Shown here one piece after another: positions 1 to 6,968 of a DNA stretch of 34,334 nucleotides. Source of the stretch: Candidatus Tanganyikabacteria bacterium (GTDB lineage: Bacteria > Cyanobacteriota > Sericytochromatia > S15B-MN24 > VGJW01); contig VGJY01000026.1 of the NCBI GenBank assembly GCA_016867235.1, forward strand, positions 1 through 34,334, written 5' to 3'. Below the pieces are notes generated by a model. It saw only the letters and a program-made list of their open reading frames with translations, did not search any database and had not been told where the DNA came from. The translations under genes were made by a program, and so were the position numbers. Positions within the stretch are counted from its first letter, which is position 1; each line of letters opens with the position of its first letter.

Positions 1-24
1 GCTCTGATGACTTCGCTCCGGCAT

Positions 25-89
25 CGCGGCCGGCACGGAGGCCGGCCCCACCCGTTGCATCGGTGGCGCAGGCCTCCGTGCCTGCGTCC
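25..89. repeat. Palindromic intergenic repeat element
   Basis: Two arms of about 28 bases (25-52 and 62-89) are imperfect inverted copies around a 9-base loop. The core GGCACGGAGGCC in the left arm pairs with GGCCTCCGTGCC in the right, and CCACC/GGTGG closes the loop end. Transcribed, it would fold into a long GC-rich hairpin. It looks like a REP/MITE-like dispersed element of the kind found between genes in GC-rich genomes. No second copy is visible in this window, so its dispersed nature is inferred. It lies directly upstream of a 5'-truncated transporter gene. Confidence 0.6.
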
Positions 90-122
90 GATAGGCGCCA
101 GGTCATTTGAGCGCCGCTATCA

Positions 123-755
123 GTGCGCTTCGACTGGAGCGAGGTGGATCGGCGCAGGCGCCAGACAGCGCCGTTCTGGCGGTCGGCATCCGAGATGGTG
201 CGCGAGAATCGCGACTTCCGGGCCTACCTGGTCATGCGGATCCTGATGACGGGCGGCACCATGGCCCTCGCCTTCTACGTGCTGGACGCCAAAGATCGCT
301 TCGGCTTGAGCGCGGCGGACAGCAGCCTCCTGGCGATCGCCTTGGCCTACTTGCCGGCACTGTCGGGGGCGCTCTGGGGCTGGGCGGCCGATCACCTCGG
401 CAACAAGCGCACCCTGCTGGTGCTTGCCGCCGTTTCCGCCGCGTCCAGCGCCGGACTTGCCCTTGCCCCGAACCTGCCGGTCTACGCCGCGGCCCTGCTG
501 GGTGTGGGTTGCGGGACGGTCGTCTTGCAGACCCTGGACGTCAAGTGGCTGATGCAGATCGACCAGGTGCGCATGGGTGCGGTCGTGAGCCTGTTCAACC
601 TGGCGCTAGCGCCGTGGTCCATCGGCTTGCCGTTGCTTGCCGGCCTCCTGGCGACGCGTTTCGGCATGGACGCGCTGATCTGGGTGACGGCGGCCTTCTG
701 GGTGTCGGGTGCCGCCGTGCTGGCGCTCTTCGTCCGCGAACCTGCGGCGGGGTGA
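123..755 (+). CDS. C-terminal half of an MFS transporter (5'-truncated, probable remnant)
   Basis: The 210-residue product has six hydrophobic segments, at roughly residues 34-53, 66-90, 97-117, 120-140, 148-170 and 182-203. This is the hydropathy of the second six-helix half of a major facilitator superfamily permease. The basic stretch DHLGNKR after the second helix matches the loop 8-9 signature of the fold. The first 30 residues are polar and look like the central cytoplasmic linker, not an N-terminus. An in-frame TGA at 108-110 blocks extension, and the upstream 100 bases hold a palindromic repeat, so the N-terminal six helices are missing. The GTG at 123 is only the first available start. 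The substrate is unknown. The stop (753-755) abuts the stop of a convergent small ORF. It is probably a decayed gene; a stand-alone half transporter is less likely. Confidence 0.7.
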   Translation: MRFDWSEVDRRRRQTAPFWRSASEMVRENRDFRAYLVMRILMTGGTMALAFYVLDAKDRFGLSAADSSLLAIALAYLPALSGALWGWAADHLGNKRTLLVLAAVSAASSAGLALAPNLPVYAAALLGVGCGTVVLQTLDVKWLMQIDQVRMGAVVSLFNLALAPWSIGLPLLAGLLATRFGMDALIWVTAAFWVSGAAVLALFVREPAAG

Positions 756-908
756 CTACAGGTTGTTCTGCGGCATGAACTGGGCGACGACCAAGGTGGC
801 CGAGCGGTCGGCCGGCGGTGCCTGGTCCAGCGCGGCGAATCCCGCGGCCGCCCAGACGAAGGGCATCGCGGCCAGCATGCCGACCCACCAGTTCTTCCTG
901 CGTTGCAT
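756..908 (-). CDS. Small single-pass membrane peptide (50 aa), unknown function
   Basis: An ATG at 908 opens a 50-codon frame with a basic N-terminus (MQRRKNWW), one hydrophobic stretch at about residues 8-25 and a short polar tail. That suggests a single transmembrane segment or an uncleaved signal anchor. A purine-rich GGGAGGG lies 9 bases upstream of the ATG, a good Shine-Dalgarno that favours this start over an in-frame GTG at 956. It follows the sugar-phosphate transferase on the same strand after about 90 bases and could be co-transcribed as the last gene of the glycan operon. I do not recognise a family. It ends base-to-base against the convergent transporter remnant. Being real is likely but unproven. 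Confidence 0.5.
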   Translation of the reverse strand: MQRRKNWWVGMLAAMPFVWAAAGFAALDQAPPADRSATLVVAQFMPQNNL

Positions 909-941
909 CCTTGCAATCCCTCCCGGCGATTCCTGCAATCC
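903..941. promoter_or_regulatory. Direct repeats TGCAATCC upstream of the small ORF
   Basis: The octamer TGCAATCC occurs at 912-919 and again at 934-941, 22 bases apart (about two helical turns), each preceded by TCC or TCCT. A related TTGCATCC lies at 903-910, overlapping the start codon of the small minus-strand ORF. Two-turn spacing of direct repeats is typical of dimeric or tandem regulator sites. No regulator gene is nearby and the assignment is speculative. Confidence 0.25.
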
Positions 942-996
942 TGTGATACGCCGCACGTGTTGCCTTCTTGTTGCGTTCGGCTCGCCGGAAGATGTC

Positions 997-1620
997 CTAC
1001 TTGATTCCGCGGCCCGACAGGAGCAGGCCCGGGGTGAGCAGGCAGATGCGCAGATCCAGCCAGGGCGACAGTTTCCGCACGTACTCGACGTCGTAAGCGA
1101 GCTTGGTGGGAATGGACAGGTCGTCGCGGCCGTGCACCTGCGCCCACCCGGACAGGCCCGGCCGCACCGTGAGCGCGCCCTTCATCTCCGGCGTGTACTC
1201 GGAGGCCACGATCGAAGGCACTTCCGGCCGCGGGCCGATGAAGCTCATCTCGCCACGCAGGATGTTGAAAAGCTGCGGCAGCTCGTCCAGGCTGGTCCGC
1301 CGCAGGAAGCGCCCGATCCGCGTGATGCGCGGATCGCCGACCTGCGTGAGGACCGGGCCGCCGGCGTCCGAGCGCATCGTCCGGAACTTGCAGATCCTGA
1401 ACAACCTGCCGCCGCGCCCCACCCGATCCTGCGTGAAGAGCGCCGGCCCCGGCGAATCCAGCCTGACGGCGACAGCCACGGCCGCCATGAGCGGCGCCAG
1501 GGCGAGCAACAGCAGGGCGGCTCCCACGAAATCGCACGACGGCTTTAAAGCTGTGGCGTAGAGGCCCCGGGGCCGGTAAGCCTCGGGCGGCGGCGCGAGA
1601 TCGCCGGGCGCGCCGCTCAC
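997..1620 (-). CDS. PglC/WcaJ-type sugar-phosphate transferase (monotopic phosphoglycosyl transferase)
   Basis: This enzyme would transfer a sugar 1-phosphate from a UDP-sugar to undecaprenyl phosphate, starting glycan assembly on the inner face of the membrane. The 207-residue form has one hydrophobic re-entrant segment (about residues 30-53) followed by the bacterial sugar transferase core. Visible signatures are DSPGPALFTQDRVGRGG, FRICKFRTM, the catalytic Asp-Glu dyad at D112-E113 in TSLDELPQL, GEMSFIGPRPE and RPGLSGWAQV. It lacks the extra membrane domain of WcaJ/WbaP, so it is PglC-sized. I chose GTG at 1620 because it forms a GTGA overlap with the aminotransferase stop; a start at 1659 is open but would overlap by 43 bases. 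With the neighbouring dehydratase and aminotransferase, a 4-amino-6-deoxy-HexNAc phosphate is the natural substrate guess. Confidence 0.9.
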   Translation of the reverse strand: MSGAPGDLAPPPEAYRPRGLYATALKPSCDFVGAALLLLALAPLMAAVAVAVRLDSPGPALFTQDRVGRGGRLFRICKFRTMRSDAGGPVLTQVGDPRITRIGRFLRRTSLDELPQLFNILRGEMSFIGPRPEVPSIVASEYTPEMKGALTVRPGLSGWAQVHGRDDLSIPTKLAYDVEYVRKLSPWLDLRICLLTPGLLLSGRGIK

Positions 1621-2789
1621 CGCCGGTACTGGCGGGCCAGGGCGGCGGCCCGGTCGCACACGTAGGCGACGTCTTCATCGGTCATCCGCGGATACAGCGG
1701 CATGCTCACCATGCGCGAGAACGCCTTGTCGGTTACCGGGAAGTCGCCGGGTTTCACGCCCAGTTCCTGCTGGTAGTACGGGTGCATGTGGATCGGGATG
1801 AAGTGGACGGACGTCCCGATGCCGGCCTCCTTGAGCAGGTCGATGAACGTGGCGCGGTCTATGGAAATTCGCAGGGGATCGAGGCGCAGGATGTACAGGT
1901 GCCATGAGTGGCGGTCGCCGGGCCTGTCCGAGTCGGGCGGCAACTCGAAGCCGGCCTCGGCGAACGCCTCGTGGTAGCGGGCCACGTACCGCTCGCGGGT
2001 GCGCTGCATGTCGGCGAAGCGCGCCAGTTGCGCCAGGCCGATGCCGGCCGCCAGATCGGTGAGGTTGTACTTGAAGCCGGCCGCCTCGACCTGGTACCAC
2101 CAGGAACCGGCCGCGGTGTAACGCTTCCACGCGTCCCGGCTCATGCCGTGAAGGCTGAGTCGGCGCAGGCGATCGATCGCCTCCCCATCTTCGGTGGTGA
2201 GCATGCCGCCCTCGCCGGTCGTGAGGTTCTTGGTGGCGTAGAAGCTGAAACAGGTGAAGTCGGAGAGGGCGCCGACCGGCTTGCCGCCTGACCACGTGCC
2301 GATGGCGTGGGCGGCGTCTTCGATGATCTCGAGATGGTGCGCCCGCGCGAGATCCCGGAACGCCGCCAGGTCGGCCGGGCAGCCCGCGTAGTGGACCGGC
2401 AGGATCGCCTTGGTGCGCGGCGTGATCTTCGCCTCGACGGCCCGGGGGGACAGGCACAGGGTCGCGGGATCGACGTCGGCCAGCACGGGGCGGGCGCCGA
2501 CGTGGAGAATGGTGTTGATCGTGGCGCAGAAGGTGAGCGGCGTGGTGATGACCTCGTCGCCCGGCCCCACCCCTGCGCCCAGCAAAGCCAGGTGCAGGGC
2601 CGCCGTGCACGAGTTAAGGCCGAGCGCGTGCGTGGCGCCGACGTACCGGGCGAACTGCTGCTCGAACTCGCCTACCTTGGGTCCGGTGGTGATCCACCCG
2701 CTCTCCAGCGCCGCGACGACCAGGGCTATCTCTTCGGGGCCGATCAGCGGGAGCGCGTACGGGATCTGGCGGGTCGCCTGCGTCGTCAC
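1617..2789 (-). CDS. DegT/DnrJ/EryC1/StrS-family PLP sugar aminotransferase (PglE-like)
   Basis: A 390-residue, full-length fold-type I aminotransferase. The PLP lysine is K187 in SFYATKNLTTGEGG, preceded by the cofactor-binding D158 in EDAAHAIGT. The substrate-loop sequences GLNSCTAALHLAL and GDEVITTPLTF are typical of nucleotide-sugar aminotransferases. The C-terminal VHFIPIHMHPYY is also characteristic. The expected reaction is transfer of an amino group from glutamate to a UDP-4-keto-6-deoxy-HexNAc to give the 4-amino sugar, since the dehydratase that makes the keto sugar ends at its start. The GTG start at 2789 overlaps the dehydratase stop as GTGA, implying translational coupling. PglE, WbpE and WecE types are hard to separate by eye; PglE is favoured by context only. 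Confidence 0.9.
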   Translation of the reverse strand: MTTQATRQIPYALPLIGPEEIALVVAALESGWITTGPKVGEFEQQFARYVGATHALGLNSCTAALHLALLGAGVGPGDEVITTPLTFCATINTILHVGARPVLADVDPATLCLSPRAVEAKITPRTKAILPVHYAGCPADLAAFRDLARAHHLEIIEDAAHAIGTWSGGKPVGALSDFTCFSFYATKNLTTGEGGMLTTEDGEAIDRLRRLSLHGMSRDAWKRYTAAGSWWYQVEAAGFKYNLTDLAAGIGLAQLARFADMQRTRERYVARYHEAFAEAGFELPPDSDRPGDRHSWHLYILRLDPLRISIDRATFIDLLKEAGIGTSVHFIPIHMHPYYQQELGVKPGDFPVTDKAFSRMVSMPLYPRMTDEDVAYVCDRAAALARQYRR

Positions 2790-4642
2790 CTAGCGTCTCC
2801 TCCCGGCGTGGACATGGGCGCCCGGGGCGCACCCGACCCGGGCTGATCCGCGGCGATGGCTTGCTCCAGGAGATCCCGCACCGCGGCGTCATCCTGGGTG
2901 GCAGCCGCGGCGAGCAACCGCGCGAGGAGAGGCGGCCACCAGCGAGGGTCCGGGGGGCCGGCGCGCCGGGCCGCGAAGACCTGCGGATGATCGGTCGGGC
3001 GCGCCGCCTCGTCGGTGACGAGCAGTTCCTCGAACAGCTTCTCGCCGGGCCGGGCGCCGGTGTACACGATCTCGACGTCCTCGGGCCGGAAGCCCGAGAG
3101 CTTGATCAAGTTGCGGGCCAGGTCGACGATGCGCACCGGTTCGCCCATCTCGAGCATCAGGACCTCGCCCTGGCGGCCCACCGCCGCGGCCTGCAGCAGC
3201 AAGGTGACCGCCTCCGGGATGGTCATGAAGTAGCGCCGCATGTCGGGGTGCGTGACCGTCACGGGCCCGCCCGCCGCGATTTGCTGCCGGAACAACGGGA
3301 CGACGCTCCCGCGGCTGCCCAGGACATTCCCGAAGCGCACGGCCACGAAGAGCGACTCCGAGCGCGACGCGAGGTCCTGGATGAGCAGTTCGGCCAGGCG
3401 CTTGGAGCGGCCCATGATGCTGGTCGGGTTGACCGCCTTGTCGGTCGACACCATCACGAAGCGCTCGCACCCGGCGGCGGCGGCGGCCTCCGCCATCACC
3501 CGCGTGCCCAGGACATTGTTGGTGACGGCTTCCGCGGCGTTGTCTTCCATGAGCGGGACGTGCTTGTGGGCGGCCGCGTGGAAGACCACCTCGGGGCGGA
3601 ACTCCTCGAAGATCCGGCCGATGCGCTTGTCGTCCCGCGTATCGGCGATGAGCGAGCGCACGTCAAGCGCACCGAACTTTTCGGTCAGCTCCTGCGCGAT
3701 GAGGTAGATGCTGTTCTCGCCATGGCCCAGCAGCAGCAACTGCGCCGGCTGGAGGTTCGCTATCTGGCGGCAGAGTTCCGCGCCGATGGAGCCGCCGGCA
3801 CCGGACACCAGCACCCGCCGGCCACACAGGTAGCCCAGGAGGGCCGTATCGGTCACGACCTGCTCGCGGCCGAGCAGATCCTCGATGGCCACGTCCCGCA
3901 TCTCGCTGACCGAGACCTTGCCGTCGATGATGTCGTGCATGCTCGGCACCGTCTTCACCTGGGCCGGCGTGGCGGCGGCGAGCTTGGCCAGGGTCCTACG
4001 ATCCTTGAGGGACGCGCCCGGAAGGGCCAGCACCACCAGATCGACCTTGCGCTCCTGCACGATGCGGGGCAGGTCGGCGCGCGTACCCACGACCTCGACG
4101 CCGTGGATGCGGGCGCCCTGCTTGCGCGGATCGTCGTCGATGAAGCCGATGGGCAGCATGTTGCGCTCGGGCCGGCGCACGAGGTCGCGCACGAGCAATT
4201 CGCCCGCGTCGCCGGCGCCTACCACCAGTGTGCGCGTCGCACCCGCGGCCGATCGGGGCCCGCGTTCGGCCCACGACCGCCACCCCAGGCGCGCCCCCAG
4301 GAGCATGACCAGCGAGAGCAGGAACTCGATGCCCACCACCGAGCGGGGAAAACCCTGCTGGCCGGTCATCACCACCAGGAGCGCGAAGATGGCCGATCCG
4401 GTGAAGGTCGCGCCGGCTACCGCCAGGGCATCGCGCGTCCCGACGTAGCGCCAGACGTGCCGGTACAGGCCCCAGGCCGCATTGCATGCCAGGCGGATGA
4501 AGGGGACGATCGCCAGGAAGAGCCAGAACTGGCTGAGGTGCTGCTCCGGGATGTTGCGGACGCTGTCGAACCGCAGCACGAAGGCCAGCGAGTATGCGAC
4601 GGCCACCAGGAGGGCGTCAACGGCTATCGGCGCCGCTTTCAT
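2786..4642 (-). CDS. Membrane-bound UDP-GlcNAc 4,6-dehydratase (WbpM/PglF/CapD family)
   Basis: The 618-residue protein has the full architecture of the long dehydratases: four hydrophobic helices in residues 1-120, a Rossmann-like domain starting at GAGDAG (142-147), and an extended SDR domain starting at GAGGSIG (281-287). In place of the SDR Tyr-x3-Lys it carries Met410-x3-Lys414 with Ser399, the Ser-Met-Lys triad known for WbpM and FlaA1 enzymes. The C-terminus holds the YTGARPGEKLFEEL signature. It would convert UDP-GlcNAc to UDP-4-keto-6-deoxy-GlcNAc (or the AltNAc isomer) at the cytoplasmic face. The aminotransferase overlaps its end. A TATCAT hexamer 7 bases before the ATG, inside the last codons of the upstream gene, may give it its own promoter. 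No Shine-Dalgarno is evident. The last 60 residues are variable and disordered-looking. Confidence 0.93.
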   Translation of the reverse strand: MKAAPIAVDALLVAVAYSLAFVLRFDSVRNIPEQHLSQFWLFLAIVPFIRLACNAAWGLYRHVWRYVGTRDALAVAGATFTGSAIFALLVVMTGQQGFPRSVVGIEFLLSLVMLLGARLGWRSWAERGPRSAAGATRTLVVGAGDAGELLVRDLVRRPERNMLPIGFIDDDPRKQGARIHGVEVVGTRADLPRIVQERKVDLVVLALPGASLKDRRTLAKLAAATPAQVKTVPSMHDIIDGKVSVSEMRDVAIEDLLGREQVVTDTALLGYLCGRRVLVSGAGGSIGAELCRQIANLQPAQLLLLGHGENSIYLIAQELTEKFGALDVRSLIADTRDDKRIGRIFEEFRPEVVFHAAAHKHVPLMEDNAAEAVTNNVLGTRVMAEAAAAAGCERFVMVSTDKAVNPTSIMGRSKRLAELLIQDLASRSESLFVAVRFGNVLGSRGSVVPLFRQQIAAGGPVTVTHPDMRRYFMTIPEAVTLLLQAAAVGRQGEVLMLEMGEPVRIVDLARNLIKLSGFRPEDVEIVYTGARPGEKLFEELLVTDEAARPTDHPQVFAARRAGPPDPRWWPPLLARLLAAAATQDDAAVRDLLEQAIAADQPGSGAPRAPMSTPGGDAR

Positions 4643-4645
4643 GGG

Positions 4646-5875
4646 TTAGATGATACCACCCGGGCTTGCTTCGGGCCCCGTGACGCCGCGCAGCAGAGCC
4701 TCGAAGCGGGCAGCAAGCACGTCCCGATCGAAGTGCTCCGAGACGAAGCGCCGGCCGCTCTCGCCAAGGCGCCGGCACGTCTCCGGATCGGCCGCCAGGG
4801 TGCGGGCGGCTGCGGCGAGGGCGGCCGGATCTTCCGGAGGCACCACGACGCCCGCGGCGGCTCTTTCGAGGAGGGCGGCGACCTCTCCCTTCGCGGCCAG
4901 CAGGACCGGCCTGGCGGCCGCCATCGCCTCGTACGTCTTGCTGGGCACCGCGCCCAGGAAGAGGGGAAGGTCGCGGAGGGCCACGAGGCAAACGTCGGCG
5001 GCGGCCAGCAGATCGGGCATCCGCGCCGCCGGCTGCGAGGGAAGGATCGTCACGTTTGGCCCGGCCTCGCCGACCAGGCGTTCGCGGTCGGCCCCGTCGC
5101 CGGCCAGGACCAGGTGAATGCGGGGATCGTCGGCAAGCAGGCGCGCCGCGGCGAGCACCGAAGAGAGCCCTTGCGCGAGCCCGAACGTGCCCGCGTAGAG
5201 CAGGACGAACTTCCCCGCGAGGCCGAGATCCCGCCGGAGGGACGCGCCGTCGCCGGCCGCGAAGCGGGCGCTATCCACGCCGTTGGGGAACCATGCGACC
5301 TTCGAGGCGTAGCCGCGCTCCCGCATGATCTGCTCGATGCCGGAAGTGACGGCCAGGATGAGGTCCGCCTGGCGGTAGCACCACCTCTCGAGGGCGGTGG
5401 CGGCAGACAGCAGGAAGCCCGGAGAGATCATGCCGAGTTCGACCACGCTCTGCGGCCACAGATCCGCGATGTTGAAGATCATGCGGGCACCCTTGGCCCG
5501 GGCCAGGACCCAGCCCGCGACGCCGTCGAAGAGCGGCGGCGACTCGACGTAGACGGCGTCGCACTCCGCCATCCGCGGCGCCGCCAGGATGGCCGCGGCC
5601 ATGAACGACAGGTGCGCGACCACGCGCCGCACGAACCCCTTGTTGGGCGTCGCATAGATCCACACCCGGTGAACCTGCACGCCGTCGCGCTCCTCCCACG
5701 TGCCCGCCTTGTCCCGGTACTCGGGCGGCACGACCCCCGACGGGTAGTTCGGCAAGGCGGTCAGCACCTGGACCTCGTGGCCGCGCCTGACCAGGCGGAC
5801 CGCCAGTTCGTGGATGCGGGCCTGCGGGGCGCCGACCTCGGGCGGATAGTAAGGAGTCAGGAAGAGGAGGCGCAT
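4646..5875 (-). CDS. GT4-family glycosyltransferase (WbuB/WcaI-like)
   Basis: This 409-residue protein is a complete GT-B fold enzyme. The N-terminal domain opens with MRLLFLTPYYPPEVGAPQAR, including the loop that shapes the acceptor site. The C-terminal nucleotide-sugar domain holds FVLLYAGTFGLAQGL and GAVPSKTYEAMAAARPVL, the latter matching the donor-binding region of amino-sugar transferases such as WbuB. It should add one sugar to the lipid-linked oligosaccharide in the cytoplasm. The ATG at 5875 lies 19 bases inside the end of the upstream methyltransferase gene. A TACAAT on the minus strand at 5895-5890 ends 14 bases before the ATG and could be a -10 box. Donor and acceptor cannot be read from sequence. 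Confidence 0.88.
   Translation of the reverse strand: MRLLFLTPYYPPEVGAPQARIHELAVRLVRRGHEVQVLTALPNYPSGVVPPEYRDKAGTWEERDGVQVHRVWIYATPNKGFVRRVVAHLSFMAAAILAAPRMAECDAVYVESPPLFDGVAGWVLARAKGARMIFNIADLWPQSVVELGMISPGFLLSAATALERWCYRQADLILAVTSGIEQIMRERGYASKVAWFPNGVDSARFAAGDGASLRRDLGLAGKFVLLYAGTFGLAQGLSSVLAAARLLADDPRIHLVLAGDGADRERLVGEAGPNVTILPSQPAARMPDLLAAADVCLVALRDLPLFLGAVPSKTYEAMAAARPVLLAAKGEVAALLERAAAGVVVPPEDPAALAAAARTLAADPETCRRLGESGRRFVSEHFDRDVLAARFEALLRGVTGPEASPGGII
4650..4655 (-). promoter_or_regulatory. Predicted leaderless -10 box for the dehydratase gene
   Basis: On the minus strand TATCAT is preceded by TGG (an extended -10) and followed by 7 bases (CTAACCC) and the ATG at 4642. The hexamer overlaps the last two Ile codons and abuts the stop of the upstream glycosyltransferase. 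A transcript starting 6-8 bases downstream would begin at the ATG. Confidence 0.45.
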
Positions 5876-6567
5876 GTCAGTAAGGCAATATTGTACGTTT
5901 GTAGCAGTGGCAGCTTTGCAAGTATGTCGCATGCCCGTGGCGAAAGGGGCGCCAGCCGGCGAGCCAGCAAGGGATTGAGCACCGCCCGCCGCCAATCCAA
6001 CTTCCAGCCCGGGAACAGACGGCGGATCTCGGCCAGGGGCATCGCCGCCAGCGGGCGATCCGGGCGGACGATCCACATGTCGACCCAGAGCACGTGGCCG
6101 GTCGGTCGCAGCACCCGCCGCACCTCGGCGGCCGCCGCGACGCGGATGGCCGGGTCGAGGATGGACGAGAAGAGCGTGACCTGCATGACCAGGTCGAAAT
6201 GCCCGTCGGGATAGGGGAGGTCTCTTGCGTCCGCCACGCGGACGTCGGCGGCCGGCAGGCGCGCCCGGGCCGCGGCCACTCGGTCCGGCAGCAGGTCGAC
6301 GCCGCCGAGAAGGGCCGGGTCGGCTCCCCACGCGACCAGGCGCTCCAGTTCGCCGCCGTGGCCGCAGCCCACCTCGAGAATGCGCCGCCCGGCGAGATCG
6401 GCCAACCCGGCGGATTCCAGGAGTGCGCGCGTGGCCTCCTCGCGGCGGGCCACCACGTAGCGATTGCCGGGAGTGGGCGAGTACACCCCGGCCAACTCGG
6501 CTTCGCGGCGCGCGTACACCTCTGTGATGCGCGCCTGCTCGGCGGCCAGTGCGTCTGGGTCGGGCAC
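5857..6567 (-). CDS. Class I SAM-dependent methyltransferase
   Basis: A 236-residue protein with a Rossmann methyltransferase core: motif I ILEVGCGHGGELERL at about residues 63-77, an acidic residue ending strand 2 (GGVDLLPDR), a motif II-like VADARDLPYPDGHFDLVM, and the VRRVLRPTGHVLWVD strand. It is a Methyltransf_11-type domain with a C-terminal extension of about 60 residues. Set between glycosyltransferases, it probably O-methylates a sugar of the surface glycan, but this is inferred from position. The start is the GTG at 6567; no other good start lies nearby, and a TAGAAT hexamer ends 5 bases upstream. Its 3' end overlaps the next glycosyltransferase by 19 bases. Confidence 0.82.
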   Translation of the reverse strand: MPDPDALAAEQARITEVYARREAELAGVYSPTPGNRYVVARREEATRALLESAGLADLAGRRILEVGCGHGGELERLVAWGADPALLGGVDLLPDRVAAARARLPAADVRVADARDLPYPDGHFDLVMQVTLFSSILDPAIRVAAAAEVRRVLRPTGHVLWVDMWIVRPDRPLAAMPLAEIRRLFPGWKLDWRRAVLNPLLARRLAPLSPRACDILAKLPLLQTYNIALLTCASSS

Positions 6568-6571
6568 GCCC

Positions 6572-6578
6572 TATTCTA
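6572..6578. promoter_or_regulatory. Overlapping divergent -10 boxes between 6567 and 6585
   Basis: Only 17 bases separate the divergent starts GTG (6567, minus) and ATG (6585, plus). The plus strand reads TATTCT (6572-6577) with 7 bases to the ATG. The minus strand reads TAGAAT (6578-6573) with 5 bases to the GTG. Each gene thus has a TANNNT box at leaderless distance, and the two boxes overlap, so they could not both be used at the same instant. Neither start has a Shine-Dalgarno in the available space. Confidence 0.4.
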
Positions 6579-6584
6579 TAGGCC

Positions 6585-6968
6585 ATGCGAGTCGTCGTGG
6601 TCTGTGCCGATCTCGCCGAGGGCCTCGCGGCCGGCGGCGTCGCGGGCGAGGTCGTCGTCGTGCCGGTCCTGCCGCCGCCTGGCAGCGGTTTTCGAGGCGA
6701 GGCTGCGCCGGTCGGGGTCGAGACATGGCTCGCGCCGCTGATCTCCCCGGGGATCGTGGCGATGGCGCTGTGGACCTTCATCGCCCACCCGCGACGATCC
6801 TGGCCTGCTCTTGCGGGCGCGCCGCCGCTGGAGGTCGCGAAGGGACTCTGGCTGGCCAACCTGGCCGAGTCGTGGGAGGCCGAGACGGTGCACGCCACGT
6901 CGGCGCGGGCGGCGGGCGTCGCGCGGGTGGCCGCGGCCGTCCTGGGCGTGCCGCTTACTGGCCCGTGA
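6585..6968 (+). pseudogene. N-terminal fragment of a GT4 glycosyltransferase
   Basis: The 127-residue frame resembles only the first lobe of colanic-acid/WcaL-like GT4 enzymes. It starts with an MRVVVVCADL strand and has a VVVPVLPPPGSGF segment. It continues with a helical region WTFIAHPRRSWPAL and ends with TVHATSARAAGVARVAAAVL, the place where intact family members continue HAH... into the active-site loop. The stop at 6966-6968 comes right there. The whole donor-binding C-terminal lobe is absent, so catalysis is not expected. It runs opposite to its neighbours and overlaps the end of the next, complete GT4 gene by 14 bases. The start region looks intact, so it is either a remnant cut off by rearrangement or a small protein still expressed. 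The homology is my reading and has not been searched. Confidence 0.5.

Noticed and set aside
2861-6214. Open plus-strand frame of over 1100 codons antisense to the dehydratase and GT4
   Set aside because: It has no recognisable domain, is rich in Arg, His, Gly, Asp and Gln, and lies opposite two well-supported genes. Long antisense frames are expected in GC-rich DNA.
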